NCBI GenBank assembly: GCA_001465935.1
Contig: LNKV01000071.1
Span: forward strand, 1 to 64,000
Direction: 5' to 3'
DNA length: 64,000 bases
From: Clarireedia homoeocarpa
Lineage: Eukaryota > Ascomycota > Leotiomycetes > Helotiales > Rutstroemiaceae
Each line of letters starts with the position of its first letter. The first letter of the stretch is position 1. Positions 27,537 through 37,984 of the stretch are shown here, piece by piece. The notes under the pieces are model-generated. The model did no database searches and was not told the DNA's origin. It saw only the letters and a list, made by a program, of their open reading frames with translations. The translations under genes were made by a program, and so were the position numbers.

Positions 27537-27893
27537 TGTGTGGACAATGACCGCAAATGGCTCCGGGCCGCATTTAGCTCCGGGCCACAAATGACTCCGG
27601 GTCATTTATGACTCCGGAACCCATGGCAAAAATAAGGCATTTCCAACATAGGCATGCAATGCCCGTGTAGCGGGTAAATGAGAATCGACTCTGATAATCA
27701 AATGTAGATAGCCAATACTTTTCGTACAAAGGGTATAAAGACTGCAGGACGATCCTGTAGTTAGAGGATTAAGACGATTTACACAAATAACACTGGACCC
27801 ACGCTTTGCACGTGTTTCCGGGTGTTACGTGTAACCCTCGTGCTTCTTCACGTGATATCACTTTAGTGTACGACTGACCCAGTCGTACCAACA
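27537..27893 (+). repeat. 3' LTR of the copia element, 357 bp
   Basis: This LTR is collinear with the 5' LTR and has the same length. It carries five of the twelve derived T or A states and the 5' copy carries seven, so both were mutated after insertion. Its end at 27,893 is followed by TAAAC. Confidence 0.96.
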
Positions 27894-27898
27894 TAAAC
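27894..27898. repeat. Target-site duplication TAAAC, right copy
   Basis: These bases are identical to 20,970-20,974 on the other side of the copia element. Confidence 0.93.
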
Positions 27899-30640
27899 TA
27901 AATTTAGTACTAAGTATATAATATTTTTCTAAGTATATAAAGTTTATATTAATATTTAAAAATAAATACTATTACTACTTCTTACTAGTTCTAGTAGTCT
28001 ATTCTAATCCGGTACCTAGTTTACTATTCTCAGAATATCTAAAAGTTTATATAATCTTTTTTAGTATAAAGAAGAGAGTTAAGATAATAAGAGAATTCTT
28101 TTTAAATTTATTTCCTGAATATCTATATAAAGTAGTAAAAGTAGAAAGAGTTATAATAGATTTATTAGAGCTAACGTCTTTAATAATAAAGAATATAGTT
28201 AGAGATTAATACTTTATAATAAGTCTAATAATAAGTTTTTTAATAGAGATATTAAAGATATTAATAAGGATATTTTCATTATTATCTTCTTTTATATAAG
28301 TAAATAAGAGAGATTTAATAGAATTAACTTTTCTAGGACTTTTATTAGTATAATATTTCTTCGAGTTAACTTTTTCTATATTATTATAATCTATAATAGA
28401 ACTAATATATTTAGCTTCTTTTAAGAATTCCTCTTCGGTTTATTTTAGATTAGTATCAACTTTCTTTTATATTTCTTTTAGTTTCTGATTAATATTATTC
28501 TACTTCTTTTTTATTTTAAACTTTGTTTTAATAAAAGTAGCTTTTTTATTTAACCGAGCTAGAGGAGAGGAGGAGGAAGCTGGAGAAAACGAAGGAATCT
28601 ATAAAATATAACTTTACTTAAGATATAGGAGAGCTAGATAAAAACATTATAGTTTAATATAAAAAAGTATATTTATATTAAGAAGTTTCTTTATTTATTT
28701 CTTATAATTAGGATAACCTGATATAGTTTCTATTATTAGATTAGAGTAGAATAAGAGTATATAGTTATTTCTATTACTATTATAATATTTACTAAAAATA
28801 TATATAACTTTATTATTAAGATCTAAAAGAGTATATCTATAATATTATTTATTTAGTCGAAGTTAGAGATATAGTATAAAAGTAGTTTTAAACTTATAAA
28901 TAGCTATTTAAGTTATTTAGTTTATAGAGTTTATAAAATATAATATATTTATATAATAATCTAATAAAAGTAGATATCTAATATTTATTTTTATAAGATT
29001 CTCTAAAGTGAAATTTTCCGGATCTAAATTAAATATAAAAGTAGAAATAATATACTTAGTTATATATTTAAATAGTAGATCGATTTAGAGAATTATAAAT
29101 CGAGAAGTAGAAACTACTTTTATTAATAAAGAAAATTATAAAGAAGTAGAGATAAATATTTATAATAGAATATTTATATAAAGTAAAGTAAGTTTTATTA
29201 GTTAGAGGTTAGTCGGGGATATTAGAGATTATAAGAGCTTCTTTATTAATATCAATAAAGTATTATATACTAGATAAACTAGGAACCTCGATATTAAACA
29301 ATTCGGTATCTAAATATTTATACTTAGAAATAAATATTTGAGAGTTCGATATAAGAGATAAAGTAAGATTTATAAGACCGATTATAATATATAATTATTA
29401 GATAAAGGACTAGAGTAAAAAAGTATTAATAAGAAAGAAGTATTAAAATAAAAGAAGAGATAGAGAACTTATCTAAAAAATAAAAAAAGTTAAAGAAAAT
29501 AAAAAGAAGGGAAAGAAAGGTTTAAAGATTAGAATCTTATTTAGTTTTAAAATATTCGTTTAAGTAGATAGGAAAAGATAAATTTTTAAATAAAAAAAGT
29601 AAATTTTTAAATAAAAATAATAAATTTATAAAAAAGGGGTCGGCGGATAACTATAGTGATAACGGAGAAAAAATAAGTTTAAAATAGTATTTTAGTTTTT
29701 CTTTATATATTTTTAAACTTTCAATCTTTCAACTTTCAACCTTTTATTTATTATATTTATAAAAGTCCCTTTATATATAAATAGCTCTCTTTGAAAATAA
29801 TATAGTAATAATATCTATTACTAAATTATCTAGTAATAGTTTATTTATAAAAAGATAGTTTAAGAGTATATAAGAAGTAAAAGAATTTTTATTTTAAATA
29901 CTAATAAAAGAGAGGTATAAAGTAGAAGAAAATATATTATAAAATATACTTCAGTTTTATAATAAAGTATCTAATATAATCGAGAAGATATTCTTATTTA
30001 TCTAATAAAAAAGAATATATTAATTATATATCTTTAAGAATAAGTTTATTAGTAAATAGTCTAAAATCTTCAATATTATAGAAAGTAATAGAGTTAAATA
30101 GAATAAGATAATAAAAGTAAGAAAAGTTATTTTAAAATATTAAAAAAATAATATCGAAGTTATAAGATAATTAGAGAAAGGGAAATATTTAATAAATTTC
30201 CTCTACTTTATTCGAAAGCTTATAAAGTTTGTAAGACTAAAGAGTATTATAAAGTTAGTAAATATAGTTATTATTAAAAGATTTTTAAGTAAGAAAAAAT
30301 AAGTTAAAGATACTAAAACTATTAACTCGGAGAATTTTAATAAAGCTTATAAAAATAAGAATAATAATATAAAGAAGATATTAGAATAGTAGATATAGAA
30401 ACTTAAAATAAAGTTTAAAGTATATAGATTTTTAGTAAAAGAAGGGGGAGTTACTATTAAAGAGGAGAGTATAAATCTGAATATAGAAGAGAATATTATA
30501 GAATAAAGTATAAATAATAATAGTGAAGAAATTTCATTTTATTTAATAAGATAAAATTTAGAATAAATAGAAGTAAAACTAAAAAGTAATAGAGAGTTAG
30601 AACTATAGGTATTTCGGGTTTTATAATAGAAGGTTAAGGA
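27899..30640. other. RIP-exhausted AT-rich block, no gene identified
   Basis: This is A/T-saturated sequence without an intact ORF. Purine-rich islands such as gaggagaggaggagga at about 28,563 have kept G, again because they contain no TpG or CpA. A coding-like bias (Lys, Glu and Ile codons) appears on the plus strand toward the right end, but I could not assign a family. Confidence 0.75.
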
Positions 30641-32200
30641 ACTTAGAATAATTCCTATTAACGAAGATAGCTTGAATAAAAGAGAAATAGATAAGGTTGA
30701 GGATAAACTCTTCGGGGATAGTAATAGTAAAGGTGGTAAAGAAGGAAATAAAAGTAAAGATCAAGAAAAACTAACTAGTTTAAAAACTTATCGATATTTA
30801 AAAGATATAATAATTAGATAGAAAATTATAATTAATAAAAAGAAGTCGCTAGATTATATAACTAATCTAAAGTTACTAGTAAAAATATATATATTTAAAA
30901 AGATTTACTTCTTTTATAAATACTTGATAGCTAAGTACTTAGACCTATATATAAAATAGTTAAATTATATATTACTAGATAAAAGGTTGAAATATATAAT
31001 AAAATATTAGTTAAGTATAAGGAAACTAAAGATAGAAGAAACTATATATTAGTAGTTTTATATTGTAAGTTACTTTACTAGACTATTTAATAGATTAGAG
31101 CTATATAAGTTTATTTATAAAGAAATAGAAGTTATTTTCTTTTTTAATTAGAAAGTTATTCTCGTAGTATAAAACGATTTAATCACTATATAGTAAAAGG
31201 AATAAGAAAGTATAGTAGTTCTTTTATTTGATTAATAGTTTAAAACTTTTAAACTAAAACGATATCTAAATAATAAATTTAACTTTTATTTCTAGTATCT
31301 AAGAGAAATTAATAATTAGAAGAATATTAACTAGTTTAAGAATATATTCTATTTAATTATATAATAACTAATATAATAAGATCCGGTTTATTATATATTT
31401 TATATAATTCTAAAACCTAACTTAGTTTAGAGATTAGTTAGTTATTTTTATTATACGAAATATAGTTTATTTAAAGATAAAACTTTTTTCTATTATATAA
31501 ACTTAAATATCCCGGACCTTCTAGCTAATTATTATAAAGTTTATATAATTTAAAGAACAATATTTATAAATAAGAAGAACAAAGAGAATTATATTTTTAT
31601 TTTACTTAGAATATAATATAAACTAGGTTAATAGTAAGATAAAGTTAGAGAAAAAGAGTAGTAAATAAATAGTTTTGTTTATTAAATTAATAACTAGCTT
31701 TTTATTAAAGAGGATTTATATATTCTAGGTCTAGACTAGAAGTATATATTATATAAACCTAGAGATATTAGAATTATACTCTTTTTAATATTATATAGAA
31801 TTACAAGATCTATTACTAAAGTTAGATATATAATATTATTATAGTTTATAGTAGTATAGGAAGATAATAAGATATTAGAAGTATAGAAAAGAGATATATA
31901 AAGTATATTATTAAAAGTTTATCAAGATTAAATTTCACTTTAGACTATTTTATCAAGACTTTTAAATCGATATAATATTATATTATATCGATTTTTAACT
32001 AAGATAGAGTTAACTGATCTTAGTATTATTTTAGATATTCTAGTCTATTAAAAGCGGTGGAGCTTATTTATAATTATAAAGAAAAGAGATATATTATTAA
32101 GAGAGGATTAGAAGGCAGTTTACAATTTTATTATATAGTAGTATACAAAGATTATTCTAGTAGTTTTAAACTTGTACTAAGATATAATCAAGGAGGAGAA
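30641..32200 (+). pseudogene. Decayed long reading frame of unknown family
   Basis: One plus-strand frame keeps protein-like composition over about 1.5 kb when stops are ignored. It includes NEDSLNKREIDKVEDKLFGD near 30,660, NLNIPDLLANYYK near 31,500, and a segment near 31,740-31,990 ending in a SRLLNRYNIILYRFLTK-like stretch. I do not recognise the family. It may be an internal protein of a large mobile element or a repeated host gene. It is followed by the 32.4-kb dispersed segment. The density of stops rules out function. Confidence 0.5.
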
Positions 32201-32402
32201 GTATATTTTTAAAAGCAAGTTATTCTACTATTATTTAGAGGTCTCTTACACGATTAGGACTTTAATACTTATTGTTAAACTAGATAAAGATATTATAAAA
32301 GAAGGGGTAATAGAGAAGTTAGATAAAAGTAATCTACTATTTATAGAGAAGTAGTATATTATAGTTAAAAGGCGACTATTCTTAAGAGAGGACCTATATA
32401 AT

Positions 32403-32590
32403 AGAGTTAGGCCTACGAATATTAAATAGTCGGTATATTATTTTTCCGACCCGATATTATATCTATATCTAGTTACAAACTAGTTACTTACAATCTATAT
32501 CCTCTTCTTCTCTACTAATTCTTATTACTAAAAGTAAGTATTTATAGTAGTATTTACTATATATTTTGAAAGTATATTTATACTCTTTTA
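32403..32590 (+). repeat. Dispersed segment shared with 14.15 kb
   Basis: This is the less mutated of two direct copies, the other being 14,151-14,336. It contains ggcctacgaat, tattatttttccgacc, gttacaaactagttactta and cctcttcttctctacta. The position just after a long decayed frame suggests an LTR or 3' untranslated segment. This copy is followed, not preceded, by units of the 18-bp minisatellite. Confidence 0.65.
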
Positions 32591-32602
32591 TAATATATAA
32601 AA

Positions 32603-32665
32603 GAAGACTAGTATATAAAGAAAGACTAGTATATAGAAAGAGACTAGTATATAAAGAGAGACTAG
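32603..32665. repeat. Second locus of the 18-bp minisatellite
   Basis: Three to four units of agactagtatataaagag-type sequence match the array at 13,871-14,146. The array then fades into A-rich sequence. Confidence 0.82.
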
Positions 32666-33480
32666 TTTTTAAAAAAAGATTTATTTTTAGAGAAAGATTA
32701 TTTTTAAAAAAAAAATAATTATCTAAAAAATAATAAAGAAAAGTTTATTAAAAAAGAACTATTTTTAAATAAGATTTATTTTTATTTTCTTATTATCTAA
32801 TTAGATTATTTTTATATAAAATAGAGATAAATAAAAGATTATTTTTAAAAGATATATTAACTAAATAAAATATCTTTTAATTTACCGAATAAATATAATA
32901 ATATTAGAAACGAGAGTGATATAAAGAAGTAATATTCTAGAGCTTATCTTATAATATTAAGGTAATTAGTAAGTATAAAGCGATTAAATAATATAATAGT
33001 TATAATATAAGTAGTAAAGTAGTTTAGACTCTTAAACTCTATTTATAGTAGACTGTTTGTAACTAGATCGATAAAATTATTTAATATATAAATTATTTTA
33101 GTTACTAGATTTATAATAAATATAGTCTATTTCTCTTATCGTTTAATTATAGTTAAGCTAATAATCGTGGTAATATTCTAACTATATATTATAATTAAAG
33201 TAATCTATACTAATATATATATTATAATCGCGAAACTAGTAATAATAAATTATATATCCTTTATAATCTTATCTTTTATAATATAGTATATCTTCTATTA
33301 GATTATATAAAGGCTTTTTATTCAAGTAGAATACTCTTTAAGAATATATATTATATCCTAGCTTATAAGAGTATTAAAGATTTCTCTTAAACTTACAACC
33401 TTTTATAGTATAGTGTTCTCGATATCTTTAAGAAAATAAACTTATATTTTTAATCTTTATATAATATATAATAGACTTCT
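32666..33480. other. RIP-type AT-rich stretch, no gene
   Basis: AT-rich sequence with stops in all frames. No recognisable element. GC content rises gradually from about 33,400 toward the repeat and gene fragment on the right. Confidence 0.7.
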
Positions 33481-33846
33481 TTTGATAGATTTCTACTAAT
33501 AGAAATCTAGTACTACAAACCTTTTAGAAAACCGGACTATTAAAGTAAACTTTATACTAGTAGAAATCTTTTAATATAAATTACAGCTATCACTGTATAT
33601 CGAAATATAAAAGTCGATTATTGTAGAAGAATACAAGTACGGAGTACAAGTGTAGGTTTGTAATAATAGATTTCTACTATAAGATATCTACTAACTATAA
33701 GATTTCTATATACTTACTAAATCTAGGAAATCTGGGGTAATTTAGTTTGATAGAATTATATCAGTAGAAATCTTCTAGTTGAAGTCTTCTAGTTGTACTT
33801 TATTGTGATATCGAAACACGGAATTCGTGTATTGTATTGTAGCTCG
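33481..33846. repeat. Repeat with many AGATTTCTAC motifs, abutting a gene fragment
   Basis: This segment contains the 10-bp motif agatttctac or its complement at 33,487, 33,560, 33,668 and 33,764, with variants at 33,501 and 33,700. The first pair forms a near-palindrome. The part from 33,543 onward matches the reverse complement of 13,105-13,410. Its right edge coincides with the point where coding sequence of a dehydrogenase fragment begins. Clustered subterminal motifs are typical of transposase-binding sites of DNA transposons, so a MITE-like element is a reasonable guess, not a proof. Confidence 0.65.
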
Positions 33847-34283
33847 AGGGAGCGGGTGCTTTCATAGTATATAATTACCATTCCCCAGAAATTCTAGAGT
33901 CTCTACGATCCATGGGACCGTATAAAGCTATTTTCGCTGCCAACGACTCAGCGCCAGATCAAGTGATAATAGGAAAAGTGCTTGAATCACAAGGTGGCGG
34001 CCAATTTCTAACATCAATGGGTCTCCGGCCAGGTGTAGTCCTTCCATCGGGGGTAAGTGCTTTTTTCGTCCAGTATATAGACGATTACTTCAAGCCAGAA
34101 AACGAAGGGTTTACTAAATGGGTCTTCTGGAACTATTTAGAAGGGATATTTAAGAGTGATAGATTGAAGCTAGGAAAGGTAGATGTTATTGGCGGTATTG
34201 GACAAATACAAATTGCTCTAGATCAGCTACAGAGTGGGAGCGTGAGAGGAAAGAAGTTGGTGATTAATCCAAATCTAGATTAA
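33847..34283 (+). pseudogene. C-terminal fragment of a zinc-type alcohol dehydrogenase/ToxD-like MDR protein
   Basis: The open frame covers about 144 codons from 33,847. An ATG lies inside at 33,912 and the stop is at 34,281-34,283. The sequence EILESLRSMGPYKAIFAAND, then PDQVIIGKVLESQGGG, FTKWVFWNYLEGIF and LDQLQSGSVRGKKLVINP matches the C-terminal part of fungal medium-chain dehydrogenase/reductases of the ToxD or trans-acting enoyl reductase type. These are usually about 350 residues. The catalytic N-terminal half and most of the nucleotide-binding fold are missing. An in-frame TAG lies just upstream, where the repeat at 33,481-33,846 begins. This piece alone would not be an enzyme. A short product from ATG 33,912 (123 residues) is possible but unlikely to be functional. 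Confidence 0.8.
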
Positions 34284-35454
34284 TCCGTCCTCTAATAAAG
34301 ATCGTGAAGAGATTGTTATGTTTCTTAGTATGGTTTCTATAATTAGTTAGCTTCGGAAATAAGGTTCTCATACAAGGCCCACATCGTGGGTATATAGATA
34401 GAACTACCTTACCACCTAGAAGTCGGTATCGATTTCCATAGAATTCTCATTAGGCGGAACTAGTGATTATATGATCTAAGGTATAACAGGATATTACAAA
34501 ATCTATTTAATATAACGATTGAACTTCAAAGGACCCTGATGAAGGGGTAAATATAGCAACTAATCTGACCTTAGAATTATAAACTATAGAACTGATTACG
34601 GGCAAAAGATATAGGCCTTTATATAGGCTAGTATGTTATATATATACTGAGTGCATCTAAGTGGTGCTGGTGTATAGGTGAACCTGCAGAAGAGAAGATC
34701 GAGGAGCAAGACCCTCGCATTGACGAAGCTGTCGCTGCAGCCCGTTATTATACTGGCTCGGGTTTTTCGTATCCCCCTCGGCGACCTTGTCACTGATGAG
34801 ATTCTCCTTCAGTTTCATATCCGAGGTCTGGTACTCCAGAAGATGGGCGGCTTCAAGGACCCTTGGAGTCCAGGTTGTCTTCTCTGTGAGCTTGATATCC
34901 CCCATCAATGCGGCGATTCAAAGAGCTCTACGATGTAGCCAAGGTAGCTCAAGCCAGCTGGCATCCACAGCACAGGAGCTGAAAGCTGGCTGGCTAAACC
35001 AGTTCAAGAAGCGAGGGTGGGCGCTTATTCACGTCCATGGGTTGTGCTTCGTTCTCGATTGTTAATAATTGAGCTAACTCTCTGCCTTCACTCCCTCATG
35101 TACTTCGAGGTTGACGACGTGAGAGCCAATGCCCACCGGCAAGGCTTCGAGCGACATTATCCTAGCCCTATTGGTCCTGTTGCCCTAACCTGTGTTGCCT
35201 AATACCTACCTGGCCGAGGGAGGCACGGCTAAACGAAAGCCAGCTGCCTTCCCCATTTGAGAAAGAGCGGGTTCATAATAGGTCTCTCACTTTCAAACCT
35301 TACCCAGGTACATAGATTGCCATAGAATTACATAGTAAGTACTCAAAGTTATCGTCATCAAGAGGCTAAAGCAGGTGTATCCAGATGCTCGTCGCCAGGC
35401 TAGGCACGTACTTCCCCGTCAGAACAAACCCTCGACCCCATTAGCATCGTAGGC
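34284..35454. other. Intergenic, no supported gene
   Basis: GC content is moderate. Several overlapping ORFs of 60-90 codons occur on both strands at 34,657-35,202. The minus-strand one (34,657-34,908) is the most protein-like, but I could not tie any to a family or build a spliced model. The right end is the upstream region of the NLR pseudogene. Confidence 0.5.
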
Positions 35455-36811
35455 ATGGACCCGTTAGCAATCTTGGCGTAGCAGCAGCTGTCGTCGCCTT
35501 CATCGACTTTGGAAGCAAGCTCGCCACGAAAACCCTTGAAGTGCGGTCCACTGCCAAGGGTCAGCCTCCCAATTTCGTGAGGCTAGCCGCCTTGGCGGAC
35601 GATCTCACAACTGTTGCCTCCGCCGCTCGCGACCGGGCCAAGAACCTTATTTCAAGGTATCCCTGTCATGCAGAACCGCTGGAAAGGCTCACGGCGGAAT
35701 GCAGTGTGGTGGAGGCCAAGCTCAAGGCTGGACTGAACAAACTGACGGCAAACCCGACAAGCAACAAGCTCATGTCCGCGGCGTCACAACTCGGGGTCGC
35801 CATTCGCAGCGTTTGGTCGGCGGAGGAGTTCAAGGAATGGAGCCACCAGCCCGACAACATCCGCGATCAAGTCACGACGAATGTCTTGATGTGTGTTTGG
35901 TAAGGTCAATGGACGTCACGCTCTTGCGTCCTTACTATTCTGGGGTTGTGCTGACTAGTGTACACCTGTGCTAGGGATGAAATCAAGGGCGACCGGGATG
36001 ACATCAAGAGTGCTACAGATGGAGTCAAGAAGACCGAAGATAAAGCCGAGCGCATCCTGCAAATTGTTGGCCGCATCCAAGTCTCCACGGACGTGCAGAA
36101 AAACAACTTCGAAGACGGCGACACGGGCGGCCCTTTGTCAGAAACCTCACGCAAGGCCAGGATGGAAGAGGAAATCTAAGAGTCAATGGATCTGATCGAT
36201 TTGCAATCGGATTCAAACCCGTCGCCACCAGCATACACGCCCACGGCCGCGTCGGACGCGTCAGGAGTCTATGCCAAAAGAGAGAAAGTGTCTTTTGCGA
36301 CCAGGATCCTTCGCAGTCTTTGCTTCGGGGAGATGGAAGACCGCGCAAATCGGATTGAGCTAGCATTTCCCAACACGTTTCTGTGGCTCTTAGACAAGGA
36401 CAACAAAGACCCGGACGGAGGAAAAGGCAGGTTGGCCATAAGTTTTAGGGAATGGCTGGTCTCCCAGGAAGACTCCGCTTTCTGGGTTACTGGAGTACCG
36501 GCCTCGGGCAAGAGCACCCTGATGAAGTTTCTCACCACCCAACCCTCCCTCCGTGACCAACTTGAGGAGTGGGCAAGCGATGACCGCGCTCACATCGCTA
36601 AGTACTACTTCTAGAACCCGGGTTTCGGGACCCAGAAGTCACGTAATGGTCTCTTGCGGTTGTTGCTCCACCAACTCCTGTTCCAGAGGCCCGAACTTGC
36701 AGAGACTGTTGCGCGAAGGCGTCGACTCTTCTTCGACATTGCCCTGGACAACGCAGAAGCACCGACGTGGGAGTGGAAGGAGCTTCGTGAATGCCTCTTC
36801 CGGTTCTCTAG
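35455..36811 (+). pseudogene. N-terminal part of a fungal NLR/STAND NTPase, broken
   Basis: A start ATG at 35,455 gives MDPLAIL. A one-base deletion near 35,475 then shifts the frame, and the expected continuation VAAAVVAFIDFGSKLATKTL is read in the next frame. This is the N-terminal helical region seen in many fungal NACHT/STAND proteins. A clean intron follows (35,900-35,974, GTAAGG...CTGAC...TAG). The second exon carries a linker and the NTPase start, with Walker A in GVPASGKSTLMKF (GKST codons 36,507-36,518). In-frame stops lie at 36,177 (TAA) and 36,612 (TAG), each explained by one C-to-T or G-to-A change. Coding similarity ends at 36,811, where a gypsy fragment begins. In fungi such proteins act as cytosolic signal-responsive ATPases in non-self recognition. 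This copy has no C-terminal repeats. Confidence 0.85.
35900..35974 (+). other. Intron within the NLR pseudogene
   Basis: A 75-bp intron with donor GTAAGG, a branch-like CTGAC about 20 bp before the end, and acceptor CTAG. Removing it joins ...LMCVW and DEIKGDRDDIK in frame. It shows that this was a normal spliced fungal gene before decay. Confidence 0.8.
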
Positions 36812-36899
36812 TGTAGGAAATAGCAGTCTTTTTACTGTTCCTTACTGTTCCCTCACAATAATCTATTAAAGAATATAGTTTAAAACCTCTTTCTTTATT

Positions 36900-37175
36900 T
36901 ACTTGATTCCTAAAGTACATTCCTAGCTGTAGAAGGAAGGTGTCCAATTCTTTTCTGTTGCCACTGTACTTGTCCGGCAGTGCAACCTTCAAGGTTTCTT
37001 GGAGTCTTAGCTCCCTTGGCTCGTCATCGTCGCTGTCGCTATCCACGTCCTCTTGGTTCATGTCGACGTCGCCGTCGCGGTCGCCCTGGGGCGTGGGGTT
37101 GTTAGCTGGATTAACAGCGGGTATTGCTGCCTGTTGTGCTGGAGGTCCAGCTGCGGTAGCGTTGTTCTGAGCCAT
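36900..37175 (-). pseudogene. Gypsy gag N-terminus, truncated
   Basis: The frame starts MAQNNATAAGPPAQQAAIP and continues through an acidic stretch (DRDGDVDMNQEDVDSDSDDD). It then enters a gag helix typical of fungal gypsy capsids: LKVALPDKYSGNRKELDTF, LLQLGMYFRN. Gag similarity ends near 36,900. Beyond that the frame runs into unrelated sequence. Full-length gag would be several hundred residues, so only about the first 90 remain. Confidence 0.75.
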
Positions 37176-37212
37176 ATCGATTCGGTATGTGAAGCAACAA
37201 AGGTGCTCAAAG

Positions 37213-37572
37213 TGTTACGAATGCTTGTCTTCTGAGTCACGTGGAAGTGGTCAGGATCTCGAGTACTAATGGTCGCGACGACTTATAGTACTATCGTAGG
37301 TTTATTATTGAAAACAGTCACACAGGAAATCGATTGTAATGTAATAGTAGGTAACAAGTAGTAATTGAAGTTGAGCACGAAGCTCCATATACTAATGAAA
37401 TACATTCTGCTTATATAGACCTTCGTTCTCGCTGGCTCAGTGTTTTCTCTGCTGGCTCAGTGCCGATCAGTACTGAGCCAACTGAGCCAAACTGATCCAG
37501 TTGCTGCCTGAGGTTCTCCTATTGCCTGCCTGCAATTGAGCCTAAGGTCCTCAGGGCTTACTATTCATAACA
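37213..37572 (-). repeat. Gypsy LTR, 360 bp
   Basis: On the plus strand it starts TGTTACGAATGC and ends TATTCATAACA. The ends are inverted repeats of about ten bases with one mismatch (TGTTACGAAT against TGTTATGAAT). It contains several copies of a GGCTCAGT/ACTGAGCC motif near 37,432-37,490. It lies 37 bp upstream of the gag start in the minus orientation, as expected for a 5' LTR. Confidence 0.78.
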
Positions 37573-37735
37573 CTTTTTTTGTTAGAGCGAAATTTCTCAT
37601 ATCTAAATAACTTTATTAGTAAAAATATAAAAAATCTTAAAGAAGGTATCTGAGATTATCTAAAAGTAAAAAATCATTTAATTCAATATTCAAATTAAAA
37701 TCTCAAAAATTGGATTTTTAATAGATTTCTAAAGT
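37573..37735. other. Intergenic, no gene
   Basis: A short AT-rich stretch between the gypsy LTR and the LINE tail, with no coding or RNA signal. Confidence 0.5.
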
Positions 37736-37884
37736 GCTCAAATTTGGGTGTGTTTTTAAGAGGTGTAGAATGAGTTAGTGCACCCACTGGTGGTGGAAGA
37801 TTCAGTCTTACGTAAGCCTGCATAACGGCTGTGAGGCTACTAGAACCCGGGTAAATTGAATCAATCAATCAATCAATTCATTTC
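37736..37884 (+). mobile_element. 3' end fragment of a Tad1-type LINE
   Basis: The sequence tacgtaagcctgcataacgg, followed by gtaaattgaatcaatcaatc, matches the 3' end of the larger LINE at 48.3 kb, which has agcctgcatagcgg and ttaaattgaatcaatc in the same order. It ends in (AATC)n. Only the 3' tail remains, the usual result of incomplete target-primed reverse transcription. Confidence 0.7.
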
Positions 37885-37984
37885 CTTGCCCTTTCTTATC
37901 GTGTCTTCAATTTTCCCTTTACGCTTTGAGATCGCGCTACCCTCCTTCTGTTATTACTACTAGGCTTCATGATATACCTACTGT

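Larger units (their letters stand above)
20975..27893 (+). mobile_element. Complete Ty1/copia LTR retrotransposon, inactivated by stops
   Basis: The element is 6,919 bp and complete. It has two 357-bp LTRs beginning TGTGTGGACA and ending CCAACA, flanked by a perfect 5-bp duplication TAAAC (20,970-20,974 and 27,894-27,898). Between them a single reading frame encodes gag, protease, integrase, reverse transcriptase and RNase H in copia order. All recognised domains stay in one frame from about 21,540 to 26,369, with no frameshift needed, but many in-frame stops are present. Base composition is much less AT-rich than the flanks, so it inserted into DNA that had already been heavily mutated, or it has been hit far fewer times. 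It lacks an intact polyprotein and cannot move on its own. Confidence 0.97.
36812..37572 (-). mobile_element. Truncated Ty3/gypsy 5' end: LTR plus start of gag
   Basis: Reading on the minus strand there is one LTR (37,213-37,572), a short leader, and a gag start codon at 37,175. The element is cut short at about 36,900. The remaining 36,812-36,905 contains a 46-bp piece beginning TGTAGG and ending CTCACA, which may be debris of another LTR. The whole fragment sits directly against the end of the NLR coding sequence, so its arrival probably truncated that gene. No target duplication could be seen. Confidence 0.75.

Noticed and set aside
30641..32200. A Starship captain (DUF3435 tyrosine recombinase) relic
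   Set aside because: I looked for the conserved recombinase blocks and could not find convincing matches. The AT-rich decay makes any such claim unsafe.
33481..33780. Repeated AGATTTCTAC / GTAGAAATCT motifs look like CRISPR repeats of the Cas12 type
   Set aside because: Spacing is irregular, orientation alternates, there are no uniform spacers and no cas genes, and the sequence is fungal. Subterminal transposon motifs are the better reading.
34657..35202. Overlapping ORFs of 60-92 codons on both strands
   Set aside because: One minus-strand ORF is fairly protein-like, but I found no family, no start context and no consistent splice model.
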